A stretch of 64,000 nt of DNA from Novosphingobium sp. SCN 66-18 (GTDB lineage Bacteria > Pseudomonadota > Alphaproteobacteria > Sphingomonadales > Sphingomonadaceae): assembly GCA_001725355.1 (NCBI GenBank), contig MEGD01000008.1, positions 62,001-126,000 of the forward strand. Reading direction: 5' to 3'. The position numbers were made by a program, and so were the translations under genes. Below are positions 10,909 through 24,617 of this stretch, piece after piece. The notes beneath the pieces were generated by a model. The model was given only the letters and a program-made list of their open reading frames with translations. It ran no database searches and was not told the origin of the DNA. Within the stretch, counting starts at the first letter, position 1; each line of letters starts with the position of its first letter.

Positions 10909-11568
10909 TTATCGCCGTCGCGGTGTGGGCTGGACTACCGCGCGCGATTCGTAGCGGGTGCCGTCCTTGCTCTCTTTCGTGTCGCGGTTTTCCGCCTTGC
11001 TGTTGCGCTCCTCCGCCTCGCGCGTGGCGGTCAGCCGGGCGACATCGGCGGCGCTGGCGGCGTGGGCCGGATAGCGGCAGCCGCGTTGCTGCCCCACGCC
11101 CTTGATGAAGGCGCGGCGGACGGAACCGGCATAGAGCGCGACCTGCCATTGGCGCTGGTTCTCGTTGGCGCCCGAAATCTCGCGGATGATGCCGCCGAAC
11201 GGGATCAGCGATCCGACCACCGACTTGGCGAGCGAACCCACGGTGTTGCCGCGCTTTTCGCCCGCGGTCTTTTCCTCCACCACGTCGATGTCGTCGCCCA
11301 GCACGGCATCGAGCCGGCGCACTTCGCCCTGCAGGTCGCTGCACCGGCGCAGGCCGGCGAGGTCATAGGGCTTCTCGCGCGCGCTCAGAAGGATCGGCGG
11401 AATGTCCTCCTTCTTGAGATTCATGTCGGACAGTGGCTTGGTCACGACGTCGCCAGCGGTCACGTCCTTGGGGGCGACCGCAGTCTGAGCCGAACCGCCG
11501 GCCGGAATCAGGCCGACAGCGAGCGTGGCACAAAGGGCCGCGCGGGAAACAAGGTGTCGTTTCGTCAT
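10909..11568 (-). CDS. Conserved secreted protein of unknown function
   Basis: 219 residues with a signal peptide (TKRHLVSRAALCATLAVG...GGSAQT). I do not recognise a family. A segment KSVVGSLIPFGGIIREISGA in the middle is glycine-rich and hydrophobic, and the C-terminal 50 residues are charged and probably disordered (EAEERNSKAENRDTKESKDG). The second of two close ATGs is chosen, because GGGGAG lies seven bases before it and only one before the first. It converges on sdhA across the terminator. Confidence 0.65.
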   Translation of the reverse strand: MTKRHLVSRAALCATLAVGLIPAGGSAQTAVAPKDVTAGDVVTKPLSDMNLKKEDIPPILLSAREKPYDLAGLRRCSDLQGEVRRLDAVLGDDIDVVEEKTAGEKRGNTVGSLAKSVVGSLIPFGGIIREISGANENQRQWQVALYAGSVRRAFIKGVGQQRGCRYPAHAASAADVARLTATREAEERNSKAENRDTKESKDGTRYESRAVVQPTPRRR

Positions 11569-11626
11569 GGGCATACTCCCCGTTTGGAGAGAATACGCCC
11601 ATTGCCGCTTCGGGTTCCTTAGGGCC

Positions 11627-12520
11627 TCATTGCCGAAGGTCGGAGAAGGTGTCGCACTGGTCCTCGTCGGCGGTTTCGATGCCCTTGCGCAGCCAGGTCA
11701 TGCGCTGCGCCGAACTGCCGTGGGTGAACGCCGCTTCCACCGGGCGACGCCCGGCGGCCTTCATCAGCGTATCGTCGCCGATCTGGTGCGCGGCCTTCAG
11801 CCCTTCCTCGATGTCGCCCGGCTCGATCCGGTCCTTGTTGAGCCCGGCCCAGACGCCGGCATAGCAATCGGCCTGCAATTCCAGCCGCACCGAGAGTTCG
11901 TTGGCGCGCGAGGGGTTGCGCTGTTGCAGGCTGTGGACCTGATCCGACAGGCCCAGCAGGTTCTGGATATGATGGCCATATTCGTGCGCCATCACGTAAT
12001 CGCGTGCGAAATCGCCGCCCGCGTCCATCTGCTTGTCCATCTCGTTGTAGAAATCGGTGTCGATGTAGATGCCCTGGTCGGGCGGGCAGTAGAACGGCCC
12101 CATCGCGCTTTGCGCCGCGCCGCAGCCCGATTGGCCCTGCTGCGAATAGAATACCAGCTTCGGCGCGCGGAAGGCGATGCCGGCCTTGTCGAAGCGCGGC
12201 TTCCACGTCTTGTTGAGCGAGGACAGCGCGTTGCAGCTTTCGCGGCTGAAAGGGTTGACGGTGCAGATTTCCTGCGCGCTGGAGCCGCCGCCCGTCTGCG
12301 CGGGGCCGGCGGGAAGGCTCTGCTGTTCCTGCGTCTGTTGCTGGAGCGAGCCGAGCATCTGCGCCGGATCGGCGCCGAACACGAAGACCGCGATCAGCGC
12401 GATCACGATGGTGCCGCAGCCGAGCCGCCCACCCGTGCCGCCGATGACGGGAAAGCCGCGACCTCCGCCGCCGCGCTGGTCCTCCACGTTGATCGAATCG
12501 TCGAAGTCGTCGAGCCGCAT
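11627..12520 (-). CDS. KPN_02809/YpfJ-type neutral zinc metallopeptidase
   Basis: 297 residues. The N-terminus is acidic and then glycine-rich, followed by one membrane segment (CGTIVIALIAVFVFG), so the catalytic part is probably periplasmic. The zinc motif HExxH is in VMAHEYGHHIQNLLG, and the third ligand region is RLELQADCYAG. GPFYCPPDQGIYIDTDFYNE is the other family signature. Physiological substrate unknown. It is monocistronic in appearance, 58 bases from the start of the gene next to it. Confidence 0.88.
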   Translation of the reverse strand: MRLDDFDDSINVEDQRGGGGRGFPVIGGTGGRLGCGTIVIALIAVFVFGADPAQMLGSLQQQTQEQQSLPAGPAQTGGGSSAQEICTVNPFSRESCNALSSLNKTWKPRFDKAGIAFRAPKLVFYSQQGQSGCGAAQSAMGPFYCPPDQGIYIDTDFYNEMDKQMDAGGDFARDYVMAHEYGHHIQNLLGLSDQVHSLQQRNPSRANELSVRLELQADCYAGVWAGLNKDRIEPGDIEEGLKAAHQIGDDTLMKAAGRRPVEAAFTHGSSAQRMTWLRKGIETADEDQCDTFSDLRQ

Positions 12521-12701
12521 CGTCTTGTCTGCCTGTCCTTTCCGGTCCCGGCGGCCGCTATGGCACAGAAAGGCCTGATCTGGCCAATGCCGCGAACGAA
12601 CCTGCCCAGCTGTGGTTCATCTTTCGAACCCGAAGGAGGAACTTGCGCCGGGTTCGGGCATTTGCCAGCACGGGTCTGCGTTGAAGCGTTTGGGGGCGTC
12701 G

Positions 12702-16959
<4,258 letters not shown>

Positions 16960-17021
16960 TAGATGATATTCCCATGACCGCCGGATCACCACGCCCTGGC
17001 TCCCGGCTGAAGGAGTTCGTG

Positions 17022-17528
17022 ATGCGCTACACACCCGTTGCCCTTGCCCTGTCGTTGCTGGCCGGCGTGACCGGAAGCATGGGGACGGCGAAGGTGACCG
17101 AAGCCATCGATCCCCGGGCGCAGGCTTTGCTGGACGCCGGGCGCAAGGCGCTCACGGCGGGCGACGTTGAAGGAGCGACCAACAGCTTCGAGGCCGCGCT
17201 GGCGGTCGATCCAGGCAACCCCGGCACGTTCGTGGCGCTGGCCGATGCCGCGCGGCGCAGCGGGATGCAGGGCAAGGCTATCCATTATTACCGGCTGGCG
17301 CTGTCGCGCGATCCCAACAACCTGGCCGCCATTTCGGGCGAAGGCGGCGCGATGGTGGAAAAGGGCGCGGTCGACAAGGCGCGGCGCAACCTGTCGCGGC
17401 TGGAAGGGCTGTGCGGCAAGACCTGCGCCGAGACCGAGGATCTGGCGGCAGTGATCGCCAAGGGGCCGGCGCCCAAGGTGGTTTCGGCCGAGGCGATCAA
17501 GCCCCAGCCGACGGTGGAATCCAACTGA
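17022..17528 (+). CDS. Secreted TPR-repeat protein
   Basis: 168 residues. The ATG at 17022 is chosen over one 66 bases earlier because GAAGGAG lies six bases before it and it starts a clear signal peptide (RYTPVALALSLLAGVTGS). Two or three tetratricopeptide units follow (ALLDAGRKALTAGDVEGATN, FEAALAVDPGNPGTFVALAD, KAIHYYRLALSRDPNNLAA), and then a tail with two cysteines in GLCGKTCAE. Such proteins act as periplasmic scaffolds; no partner can be named. Confidence 0.75.
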   Translation: MRYTPVALALSLLAGVTGSMGTAKVTEAIDPRAQALLDAGRKALTAGDVEGATNSFEAALAVDPGNPGTFVALADAARRSGMQGKAIHYYRLALSRDPNNLAAISGEGGAMVEKGAVDKARRNLSRLEGLCGKTCAETEDLAAVIAKGPAPKVVSAEAIKPQPTVESN

Positions 17529-17559
17529 CGCAGCCCCCCGGTTCGTCAGATTCTGCCCG

Positions 17560-18045
17560 TCAGATAAGGTCGCGGAATTCTTCCAGAACCTGACGGTACA
17601 CGCGCTTCTTGAACGGCACGATCACGTCCGGCAGCAGTTCAGGATCGATCCATTTCCATTCGCGGAATTCAGCGTGTTCGTGCGCATCCAGCCGCACGTC
17701 CTGATCCTGGCCGATGAAGCGCAGCAGCAGCCATTTCTGCCGCTGCCCGCGATAGCGGCCCTTCCAGATCTTGCCGAGCAGCTCATCGGGCAGGTCGTAG
17801 AAGTATTCCTCGCGGCTTTCCGCGATGACCGTCACCAGATCGGGCGTGAGGCCGGTTTCCTCCCCCAGTTCGCGCAGCGCGGCGGGATGCAGATCCTCGC
17901 CGTCGTCGATGCCGCCTTGCGGCATCTGCCAGGCTTCCCCCGCCCGTTCATCGATGCGCCGGCCCACGAAAACCTGACCGTGCGCGTTGACCAGCATCAG
18001 ACCGACGCAGGGGCGGTAGGGAAGCCCCGCAAACTCTTCGTTCAT
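17560..18045 (-). CDS. rppH: RNA pyrophosphohydrolase (Nudix)
   Basis: 161 residues. RppH removes pyrophosphate from the 5' end of triphosphorylated mRNA and so triggers decay. [21 protein letters not shown] starts the fold, and [14 protein letters not shown] followed by [12 protein letters not shown] is a complete Nudix box (GX5EX7REUXEEXGU). [16 protein letters not shown] is a family-specific segment. Its ATG overlaps the stop of the upstream esterase gene (ATGA). Confidence 0.94.
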   Translation of the reverse strand: MNEEFAGLPYRPCVGLMLVNAHGQVFVGRRIDERAGEAWQMPQGGIDDGEDLHPAALRELGEETGLTPDLVTVIAESREEYFYDLPDELLGKIWKGRYRGQRQKWLLLRFIGQDQDVRLDAHEHAEFREWKWIDPELLPDVIVPFKKRVYRQVLEEFRDLI

Positions 18046-19010
18046 TTCAACCTTTCCAGCAGCAGGCGGACCGCCTCGAAGATGGACCGCATGTCCGCCT
18101 GCGCGCTCGGCAGCGCCTTGCGGATCTGCGTGAACCCGTGGATCGTACCCTTCATTTCCAGGAAGATCACGTCCGATCCGGCGAGGATCAACTGAGCGCC
18201 ATAGACCCGGCCGCTATCGCGAATCGGATCGAGACCTGCGGTTACCAGCACCGTGGGCGGCATGTTCGAGTGGTCGCCGTAGAGCGGATAGGCGCGCTTG
18301 TCACCCGGTACGGCGCGATAGCCATCGGCGAACCATTCCATCGTGTCCTTCGTCAGCAGGAAACCGTCGGCGAAGGAGAGGAAAGAGTCGTGGTCGGGCC
18401 GGTCGTCGCTGAGCGGATAGATCGGCACCTGGATGACCACTGGAACAGCGGCGGGCTTTTCCTGCAGCGCCTGGGTGGTGACGATGGTGAGATTGCCACC
18501 GGCCGAATCGCCCATGGGGATAAGGCCGGTGAACGTGCGACCGAGTTCCGCCGGGCTGCCAGCGACCCACCGCGTCGCCGCTTCGCAATCGTCGGGCGCG
18601 GCGGGGAAGGGGGCTTCGGGCGCGAGGCGGTAATCCACCGCCACGACCGGCAGGTCCAGTTCGGCGGCGATTTCGGTGCAGAGCCGGTGGTGGGTTTCCA
18701 GATCGCCGATGACGAAGCCGCCGCCGTGATAGAACACCACGACCGGGCCGGGCTCGCGGGTTTCGCGCGCGTCGTAGAACCGCAGCGGGATCGGGCCGGC
18801 CGGGCCAGGGCAGGTCAGGTCGCGGATCACCGCGAGATCGCGCGGGTCCTGCTCCGCCAGTTCCTGCATGGCCAGATAGCTGGCGCGCGCCGCTTCCAGC
18901 CCCAACTGGCTCATCGGCGGAGCGCCGGCGGCGTTCAGGTAGTCGAGGAATCCCTTCACGTCGGGCCGGACGAAATGCTGTGGGCGGTCGATCGTCTCAC
19001 TGTCTGACAT
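18042..19010 (-). CDS. HSL-family alpha/beta hydrolase (esterase/lipase)
   Basis: 322 residues of the hormone-sensitive lipase family. The oxyanion-hole motif is [12 protein letters not shown], the nucleophile is the serine of [12 protein letters not shown], the acid is in [10 protein letters not shown] and the histidine in [28 protein letters not shown] is the typical strand-turn between them. A GAGGAA sequence precedes the ATG. The long open frame upstream is an antisense shadow of korA. Likely a cytoplasmic esterase of short-chain esters; substrate unknown. Confidence 0.88.
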   Translation of the reverse strand: MSDSETIDRPQHFVRPDVKGFLDYLNAAGAPPMSQLGLEAARASYLAMQELAEQDPRDLAVIRDLTCPGPAGPIPLRFYDARETREPGPVVVFYHGGGFVIGDLETHHRLCTEIAAELDLPVVAVDYRLAPEAPFPAAPDDCEAATRWVAGSPAELGRTFTGLIPMGDSAGGNLTIVTTQALQEKPAAVPVVIQVPIYPLSDDRPDHDSFLSFADGFLLTKDTMEWFADGYRAVPGDKRAYPLYGDHSNMPPTVLVTAGLDPIRDSGRVYGAQLILAGSDVIFLEMKGTIHGFTQIRKALPSAQADMRSIFEAVRLLLERLK

Positions 19011-19250
19011 GGCTGCGGGTTCCTCTTCCGGTTGCCGGTGCGGCGGGTGGCGTTCCCGGTCCATTTGAGACGGGGAATCGTTTTTCGCCATCATGCCTAA
19101 GTCTGCTTTTGCAACTTGACTAGCGTCTCCGATGGGAATCAAGGACGTTCCAGCGTTTCGCGTCGAAGAGATTTTCTTCTTTGCGTGCGGATTGATGGAG
19201 ACATAGGCGGATCGTGCTGCCAGAGCGCGGTTGCGCAGACGAGGAAGAGA

Positions 19251-21137
19251 ATGGTTACAGCACTTGCAGAAGGTCCGGACGCCCTGACTGGCGGGACCAC
19301 GCCCGCCGCACCCGAAGCGGTCGTCGTGCGCTTCGCGGGCGATTCCGGCGACGGGATGCAGCTTACCGGCGGCCAGTTCACGCTGTCGACCGCGCTGGCG
19401 GGCAACGATCTGGCGACGTTCCCGGACTTTCCGGCCGAAATCCGCGCGCCGCAGGGCACGCTGTTCGGTGTTTCCGCGTTCCAGATCAACTTCGGTTCGA
19501 CCGAGATCGAAACCGCGGGCGATGCGCCCGACGTGCTGGTGGCGATGAACCCGGCCGCGCTGAAGACCAATGTCGGCCAGTTGAAGGCCGGCGGCCTCAT
19601 CATCGCGGACACCGGCGAGTTCAACAAGCGCAACCTTGAAAAGGCGAAGTACGACCAGAACCCGCTGGAAGACGGCAGCCTCGAAAAGTGGCAGCTTCTG
19701 GCGTTCGACATCTCGGCGCTGACGCTCGAGGCGGTCAAGCCGTTCGGCCTGGGCAACAAGGAAGCCCTGCGCTGCAAGAACATGTGGACGCTGGGCCTTG
19801 CCCTGTGGATGTTCGATCGTGACCGCAAGCCGCTGGTCGACTGGTTGAACGCCAAGTTTGCCAAGGCCCCGGTGCTGGCCGAAGCCAATATCGCCGCGCT
19901 CAACGCCGGCCATGCCTATGGTGAGACAGCGGAACTGGCCGGGCCGCTGAAGCAGTATCACATCGCGCCGGTGGAAACCGCGCCGGGCCTCTACCGCACG
20001 GTGACGGGCGCGGAAGCGGTGAGCCTGGGCCTCGTGGCCGGGGCGCAGCTTGCCGAATTGCCGATGTTCTTCGGCGGCTATCCGATCACACCGGCTTCGG
20101 CGATCCTGCACAATCTGGCCAAGCTCAAGGAATTTGGCGTCACCACCTTCCAGGCGGAAGACGAAATCGCCGCGATCGCTTCGGCCATCGGCGCGTCCTA
20201 TGCGGGGCAGCTTGGCGTCACCTCGTCGTCCGGCCCCGGCATCGCGCTGAAGGGCGAGGCGATGGGCCTGGCCATCATGACCGAACTGCCGCTGGTGATC
20301 GTCAACTCGCAGCGCGGCGGCCCGTCCACGGGCCTGCCGACCAAGACCGAGCAGTCGGATCTCTACCAGGCCGTCTATGGCCGCAACGGCGATGCGCCGA
20401 TGCCGGTGATCGCGGCGCGTTCACCCGCCGACGCCTTTGACTGTGCGATCGAGGCCTGCCGCATCGCGGTGGAATACATGACGCCGGTGATGCTGCTGAC
20501 CGACGGCTATATCGGCAACGCCGCCGAGCCCTGGAAAGTGCCCGATCCTGCCAGCTATAAGCCGTTCCCGGCGAAGTTCCTTGAAGAGAAGAACGGCCCG
20601 GATGGCGAACTGCTGCCCTTCGCGCGCGACGAAAAGGGCGCGCGCCCGTGGATCAAGCCGGGCACGCCCGGCCTGATGCACCGCATCGGCGGCATCGAGA
20701 AGAACCCCGGCACCGGCAATATCGATTATTCGCCGGCCAGCCACCAGACCATGACCGACGCGCGCAAGGCCAAGGTGGACGGCATCGCCCACGGCATTCC
20801 GCAGCAGGACGTGGCGCTCGGCACCGAAGGTGGCAAGCTGGTGGTCGTCGGCTGGGGATCGACCTTCGGACCGATCCACCAGGCCGTTCGCCGCGCGCGC
20901 GCCAAGGGGCTGGACGTCTCGCACGTCCATGTCCGCCACGTCTGGCCACTGCCGACCAATCTGGGTGACCTGCTCGGCCAGTACGAGAACATCCTCGTGC
21001 CCGAAATGAACACCGGCCAGTTCAAGACCGTGCTGCGCGACCAGTTCCTGCTGGATGCGAAGCCGCTCAACAAGACGAGCGGCCAGCCGTTCACCATCGC
21101 CGAAATCGAAGCCGCGATCGAAGGAGCGCTGGCATGA
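19251..21137 (+). CDS. korA: 2-oxoglutarate:ferredoxin oxidoreductase, fused gamma-alpha subunit
   Basis: 628 residues. It works with KorB to convert 2-oxoglutarate and CoA to succinyl-CoA, reducing ferredoxin. The N-terminal 190 residues are the gamma domain (VRFAGDSGDGMQLTGGQFTL; APQGTLFGVSAFQINFGS). The rest is the alpha domain (FFGGYPITPASAILHNLA; SSSGPGIALKGEAMGLA; NSQRGGPSTGLPTKTEQSDL). GAGGAAGAGA precedes the ATG at 19251, and the frame is open upstream without similarity. The 240-base gap before it holds TTGACT at 19116 but no clear -10, so no promoter is called. Its stop overlaps korB. Confidence 0.93.
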   Translation: MVTALAEGPDALTGGTTPAAPEAVVVRFAGDSGDGMQLTGGQFTLSTALAGNDLATFPDFPAEIRAPQGTLFGVSAFQINFGSTEIETAGDAPDVLVAMNPAALKTNVGQLKAGGLIIADTGEFNKRNLEKAKYDQNPLEDGSLEKWQLLAFDISALTLEAVKPFGLGNKEALRCKNMWTLGLALWMFDRDRKPLVDWLNAKFAKAPVLAEANIAALNAGHAYGETAELAGPLKQYHIAPVETAPGLYRTVTGAEAVSLGLVAGAQLAELPMFFGGYPITPASAILHNLAKLKEFGVTTFQAEDEIAAIASAIGASYAGQLGVTSSSGPGIALKGEAMGLAIMTELPLVIVNSQRGGPSTGLPTKTEQSDLYQAVYGRNGDAPMPVIAARSPADAFDCAIEACRIAVEYMTPVMLLTDGYIGNAAEPWKVPDPASYKPFPAKFLEEKNGPDGELLPFARDEKGARPWIKPGTPGLMHRIGGIEKNPGTGNIDYSPASHQTMTDARKAKVDGIAHGIPQQDVALGTEGGKLVVVGWGSTFGPIHQAVRRARAKGLDVSHVHVRHVWPLPTNLGDLLGQYENILVPEMNTGQFKTVLRDQFLLDAKPLNKTSGQPFTIAEIEAAIEGALA

Positions 21138-22150
21138 ACGACATGACCCCCATCAAGACCACGCTCAAGGACTGGGAAACCGATCAGGAAGTGCGCTGGT
21201 GTCCCGGTTGCGGCGACTATGCGATCCTGAAGGCGGTGCAGCGCACGCTGCCCGAGATCGGCGCGGACCCGGCCAAGACCGTGTTCGTTTCGGGCATCGG
21301 CTGTTCCAGCCGCTTCCCGTATTATGTGGAAAGCTATGGCTTCCACACGATCCACGGCCGCGCGCCCGCGTTCGCGACGGGCATCAAGCTGGCCAATCCG
21401 GAACTCGACGTGTGGCTGGTCACCGGTGACGGCGACGGCATGTCGATCGGCGGCAACCACACGATGCACATCCTGCGGCGCAACGTGAACACGCAGATCC
21501 TGTTGTTCAACAACGAGATCTATGGCCTCACCAAGGGCCAGTATTCGCCTACCAGCCGCGAAGGCACGCATTCGCCGACGACGCCGCTCGGTTCGGTCGA
21601 TCGCCCGGCGCTGCCCTGCGCGTTTGCGCTGGGTGCGGGCGCGCGGTTCATTGCGCGCGCCTATGACGTGTCGAAGGACCTGTCCTCGGTGCTCAAGGCG
21701 GCGCATGCGCACCAGGGCGCGGCGTTCGTGGAAATCTTCCAGAACTGCATCGTCTATAACAAGGACGTGTTCGCGAACTTCACCGAAAAGGCGACGGCCG
21801 ATACCGGCCAGCTCTGGCTCAAGGACGGTGAGCCCATGCTGTTCGGGAAGGGTGCCAAGGGCATCGCGCTCGACATGGATACGCTGAGCCTCAAGGTCGT
21901 CGACGTGGTCGATGGCGATTGGCAGGCGGCGGGCGTGATCGTGCACAACGTCAAGAACCGCGCGATCGCGCACATGCTCGTCGAGATGCCGTTCGGCCCG
22001 TTCCCGATGGCGCTGGGCGTGATCTACGACGATCCCCGCCCGACTTACGAGGCAACCGTGCTGGCGCAGGACGCGCAGGCGCGCGCGGGCAAGAGCGCCA
22101 ACCTCGCCAAGCTGCTTGCCAAGGGCCAGACCTGGACGGTGGACGCCTGA
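21134..22150 (+). CDS. korB: 2-oxoglutarate:ferredoxin oxidoreductase beta subunit
   Basis: 338 residues carrying thiamine diphosphate. VRWCPGCGDYAILKAV and FVSGIGCSSRFPYY contain conserved cluster and TPP-site residues, and TGDGDGMSIGGNH is the TPP/Mg motif (GDG...N). NNEIYGLTKGQYSPTSREG is typical of the beta subunit. Start and korA stop overlap (ATGA), so the two are coupled. No ferredoxin or delta subunit gene is adjacent, so the electron acceptor must be encoded elsewhere. Confidence 0.93.
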   Translation: MNDMTPIKTTLKDWETDQEVRWCPGCGDYAILKAVQRTLPEIGADPAKTVFVSGIGCSSRFPYYVESYGFHTIHGRAPAFATGIKLANPELDVWLVTGDGDGMSIGGNHTMHILRRNVNTQILLFNNEIYGLTKGQYSPTSREGTHSPTTPLGSVDRPALPCAFALGAGARFIARAYDVSKDLSSVLKAAHAHQGAAFVEIFQNCIVYNKDVFANFTEKATADTGQLWLKDGEPMLFGKGAKGIALDMDTLSLKVVDVVDGDWQAAGVIVHNVKNRAIAHMLVEMPFGPFPMALGVIYDDPRPTYEATVLAQDAQARAGKSANLAKLLAKGQTWTVDA

Positions 22151-22187
22151 ACGGAGCGACCGGGCCGACAGGACGGGCCGGGCGGCG

Positions 22188-23147
22188 TTGGACAACCTGA
22201 CCCACAGCCTTGTCGGCTGGGCGCTGGCCGAAACCGGGCTGAAGCGCCGCACGCGCAAGGGACTGGCCGCCACCGTGCTGGCGGCCAACCTGCCCGATGT
22301 CGACGTGTTCTTCGGCTGGGCGCCGTGGCCGCCGCTGGCGATGCACCGCGGCTTTACCCATGGCCTGATCGGTGGCGTGCTGGTGCTGCCGCCGGTGCTG
22401 GCGATCCTGCTGTGGCTGCTGGACCGCTGGCAGGCGCGGCGGGGGCGACTGGGGGGCGATGGCCCGCCGATGCGCTTCGGCTGGCTGCTGGCGCTGTGCT
22501 GGATCGGCGCGCTGACGCACCCGTTGCTCGATCTGCAGAACATCTATGCGATCCAGCTGCTCTCACCGGCCAGCGAGCGCTGGTTCCATGCCGATGGCCT
22601 GTTCATCGTTTCGCCCTGGCTGCTGGCGATGCTGGGGCTGGGCATCTGGCGCGCCCGACGTGGAGGAAGCGGCCGTCCGGCGATGCTGGCGCTGGCGGGG
22701 AGCGCCTTGTTCATTGCCGTCAACATCGGCATTTCGGCGCTGGCATGGGCCGCGCCATCGCGCGATGCGCCTTATGCAGCGCCGGACCGAATTTTTGCCG
22801 CGCCCGAGCCGCTGCTGTTCTGGCGGCGCGACGTGGTCTGGCGACACAACGGCTTCATCGTGCAGGGGCGCTACGATCCGTTGCGCCGCCTTGACGGGCT
22901 GGTGGACGTCGGCGTGCCGATAGCCGACCGGATGCAGGAACCGATCGTCCGCCGCGCGGCGCAGGCCACGGAGCAGGCATGCAAGTTCCTCGCCTGGTCG
23001 CAAATGCCGGTGGCGCGCGTGGAGCAAGGGCGCTGCCGTGCGGTGGTGACGTTCGGCGATGCGCGCTTCACCGGCCCCGCCATGAGCCGGAACTTCAACA
23101 CCGTTGTAACGCTGCCCATGGGCGGTTCAGGGTGTGCTGGTGGGTGA
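22188..23147 (+). CDS. YdjM/YbcI-type membrane-bound metal-dependent hydrolase family protein
   Basis: 319 residues if started at TTG 22188, where the family signature begins at once (DNLTHSLVGWALAETGL). An ATG at 22116 inside korB is possible but adds residues without similarity. HRGFTHGLIGG and ALTHPLLDLQNIYAI hold conserved His and Asp residues, and several membrane helices follow. The C-terminal 120 residues form a soluble domain. The family is named a hydrolase by conservation only; no activity is established here. Confidence 0.72.
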   Translation: MDNLTHSLVGWALAETGLKRRTRKGLAATVLAANLPDVDVFFGWAPWPPLAMHRGFTHGLIGGVLVLPPVLAILLWLLDRWQARRGRLGGDGPPMRFGWLLALCWIGALTHPLLDLQNIYAIQLLSPASERWFHADGLFIVSPWLLAMLGLGIWRARRGGSGRPAMLALAGSALFIAVNIGISALAWAAPSRDAPYAAPDRIFAAPEPLLFWRRDVVWRHNGFIVQGRYDPLRRLDGLVDVGVPIADRMQEPIVRRAAQATEQACKFLAWSQMPVARVEQGRCRAVVTFGDARFTGPAMSRNFNTVVTLPMGGSGCAGG

Positions 23148-23227
23148 CGTCTGCCCTTTAGGGCTGCTTCCGGATGACCGTGCGGGTCCGCTAGGAGAGC
23201 CTTCCGCATGAAGGACCGCGCTTTTCC

Positions 23228-24560
23228 ATGAAACCACCCGTCATCGTCTGGCTGCGTCGCGACCTGAGGCTGGCCGATCAGGCGGCGTTCCACGCGGCGG
23301 CGGCGGCGGAAGGCCCGGTGATCCCGGTCTATGTACTGGACGACGAAACGCCGCGCCACCGGCGCATGGGCGGGGCCTCGCGCTGGTGGTTGCACCACAG
23401 CCTCGCCAGCCTGGACGCGGACTTGCGCGCGCGGGGATCGCGGCTGGTGCTGCGGCGGGGGCGCTGCGAGGAGGTGCTGGCGGAACTTGCCGCGCGGACC
23501 GGCGCGGTGCGGGTTCACGCGCTTCATCATTATGAGCCGTGGTGGCGCAACGCGGAGCGCGCGGTGGCGCAGCGGCTCGATCTGGTGCTGCATGACGGGA
23601 ACTATCTGGCGCCGCCGGGATCGGTACGGACCGGGGCGGGGCAACCCTATCGCATCTACACGCCGTTCTGGCGGGCGCTGACCGAACGGATGCCGCCGCC
23701 CCCGCCGTCGCCCGCGCCGGAAGCCTTGCCCGCGCCGCCGGCGTGGCCGGACAGCGAAGCCTTGGCTGACTGGGCGTTGCTGCCTGCCTCGCCGGATTGG
23801 GCCGGGGGCTTTCGCGCCGAATGGACTCCGGGCGAGGCCGGCGCGCGCGATCGGCTGGCGACTGCCCTCGGTGGAAGCGACCTCGCGGCTTTCCCCGCAC
23901 CTGCATTTCGGGGAGATATCCCCCGCCGCGATCTGGCACGCGGTGCGCGACGCGGGCGGATCGGTCGATACGTTTCTGGGGGAAGTCGGCTGGCGCGACT
24001 ATGCGCAGAACGTGATTCTCCAGTTTCCGGACTACGGTGGGCGCAACGCGCGCGCGCCGTTCGATCATATGGCGTGGCGCTCCGGACCGGACGCGGACCG
24101 CGATTTTCGCGCCTGGTGCCAGGGGCGCACCGGCTATCCCATCGTCGATGCCGGGATGCGCGAGCTGTGGGCTTCGGGCTGGATGCACAACCGCGTGCGG
24201 ATGATCGCGGCCAGCTTCCTGATCAAGCATCTGCTGATCGACTGGCGGCGCGGCGAACAGTGGTTCTGGGATACGCTGGTCGATGCCGATTACGGCTCCA
24301 ACGCGGTCAACTGGCAGTGGAGCGCGGGCACCGGCGTCGATTCCAACATGTTCGTGCGGATCATGGCCCCCCTGACGCAATCGCCCAAGTTCGACGCTGG
24401 CGATTATATCCGGCGCTGGGTGCCCGAACTGGCGGGCGTGTCCGATCCCCTGATCCACGATCCGCCGGTGCGGCCCGGCGGTTACCCGTCGCCGATCATC
24501 GCTCACGCGGCTGCGCGCCAGCGGGCGCTGGAAGCCCATGCGGGTTTGAAGGCGATCTGA
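23228..24560 (+). pseudogene. phrB: Deoxyribodipyrimidine photolyase, disrupted by internal deletion and frameshift
   Basis: The N-terminal antenna/alpha-beta domain (VIVWLRRDLRLADQAAF) reads in one frame from 23228 to about 23869. The FAD-binding C-terminal domain (TSRLSPHLHFGEISPAAIWH; WMHNRVRMIAASFLIKHLL; NAVNWQWSAGTGVDSN) continues in the next frame from about 23871 to 24560. Compared with E. coli PhrB, about 16 residues between RLATAL and VEATSRLS are missing, which fits a loss near 47 bases. The original frame runs on without FAD-domain residues to 24610, so no active enzyme is expected. A sequencing or assembly error is possible, but a single-base error would not explain the missing residues. 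A cyclopropane synthase gene follows. Confidence 0.85.
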
Positions 24561-24617
24561 TCCTTTCTCGCGCCGGCCGGGATTGCGGTCCCGATATCAA
24601 CCGCGCATAGTATCGCC

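Noticed and set aside
12643..12684. Leader peptide before the M28 peptidase gene
   Set aside because: A strong AGGAGG precedes a 13-codon TTG frame, but the peptide has no attenuator-like composition and no hairpin follows, so it is noted only.
23228..24610. Complete 460-residue photolyase in one frame
   Set aside because: The frame is open throughout, but after about residue 214 it no longer encodes the FAD domain, which is in the next frame. The long frame is a deletion artefact.
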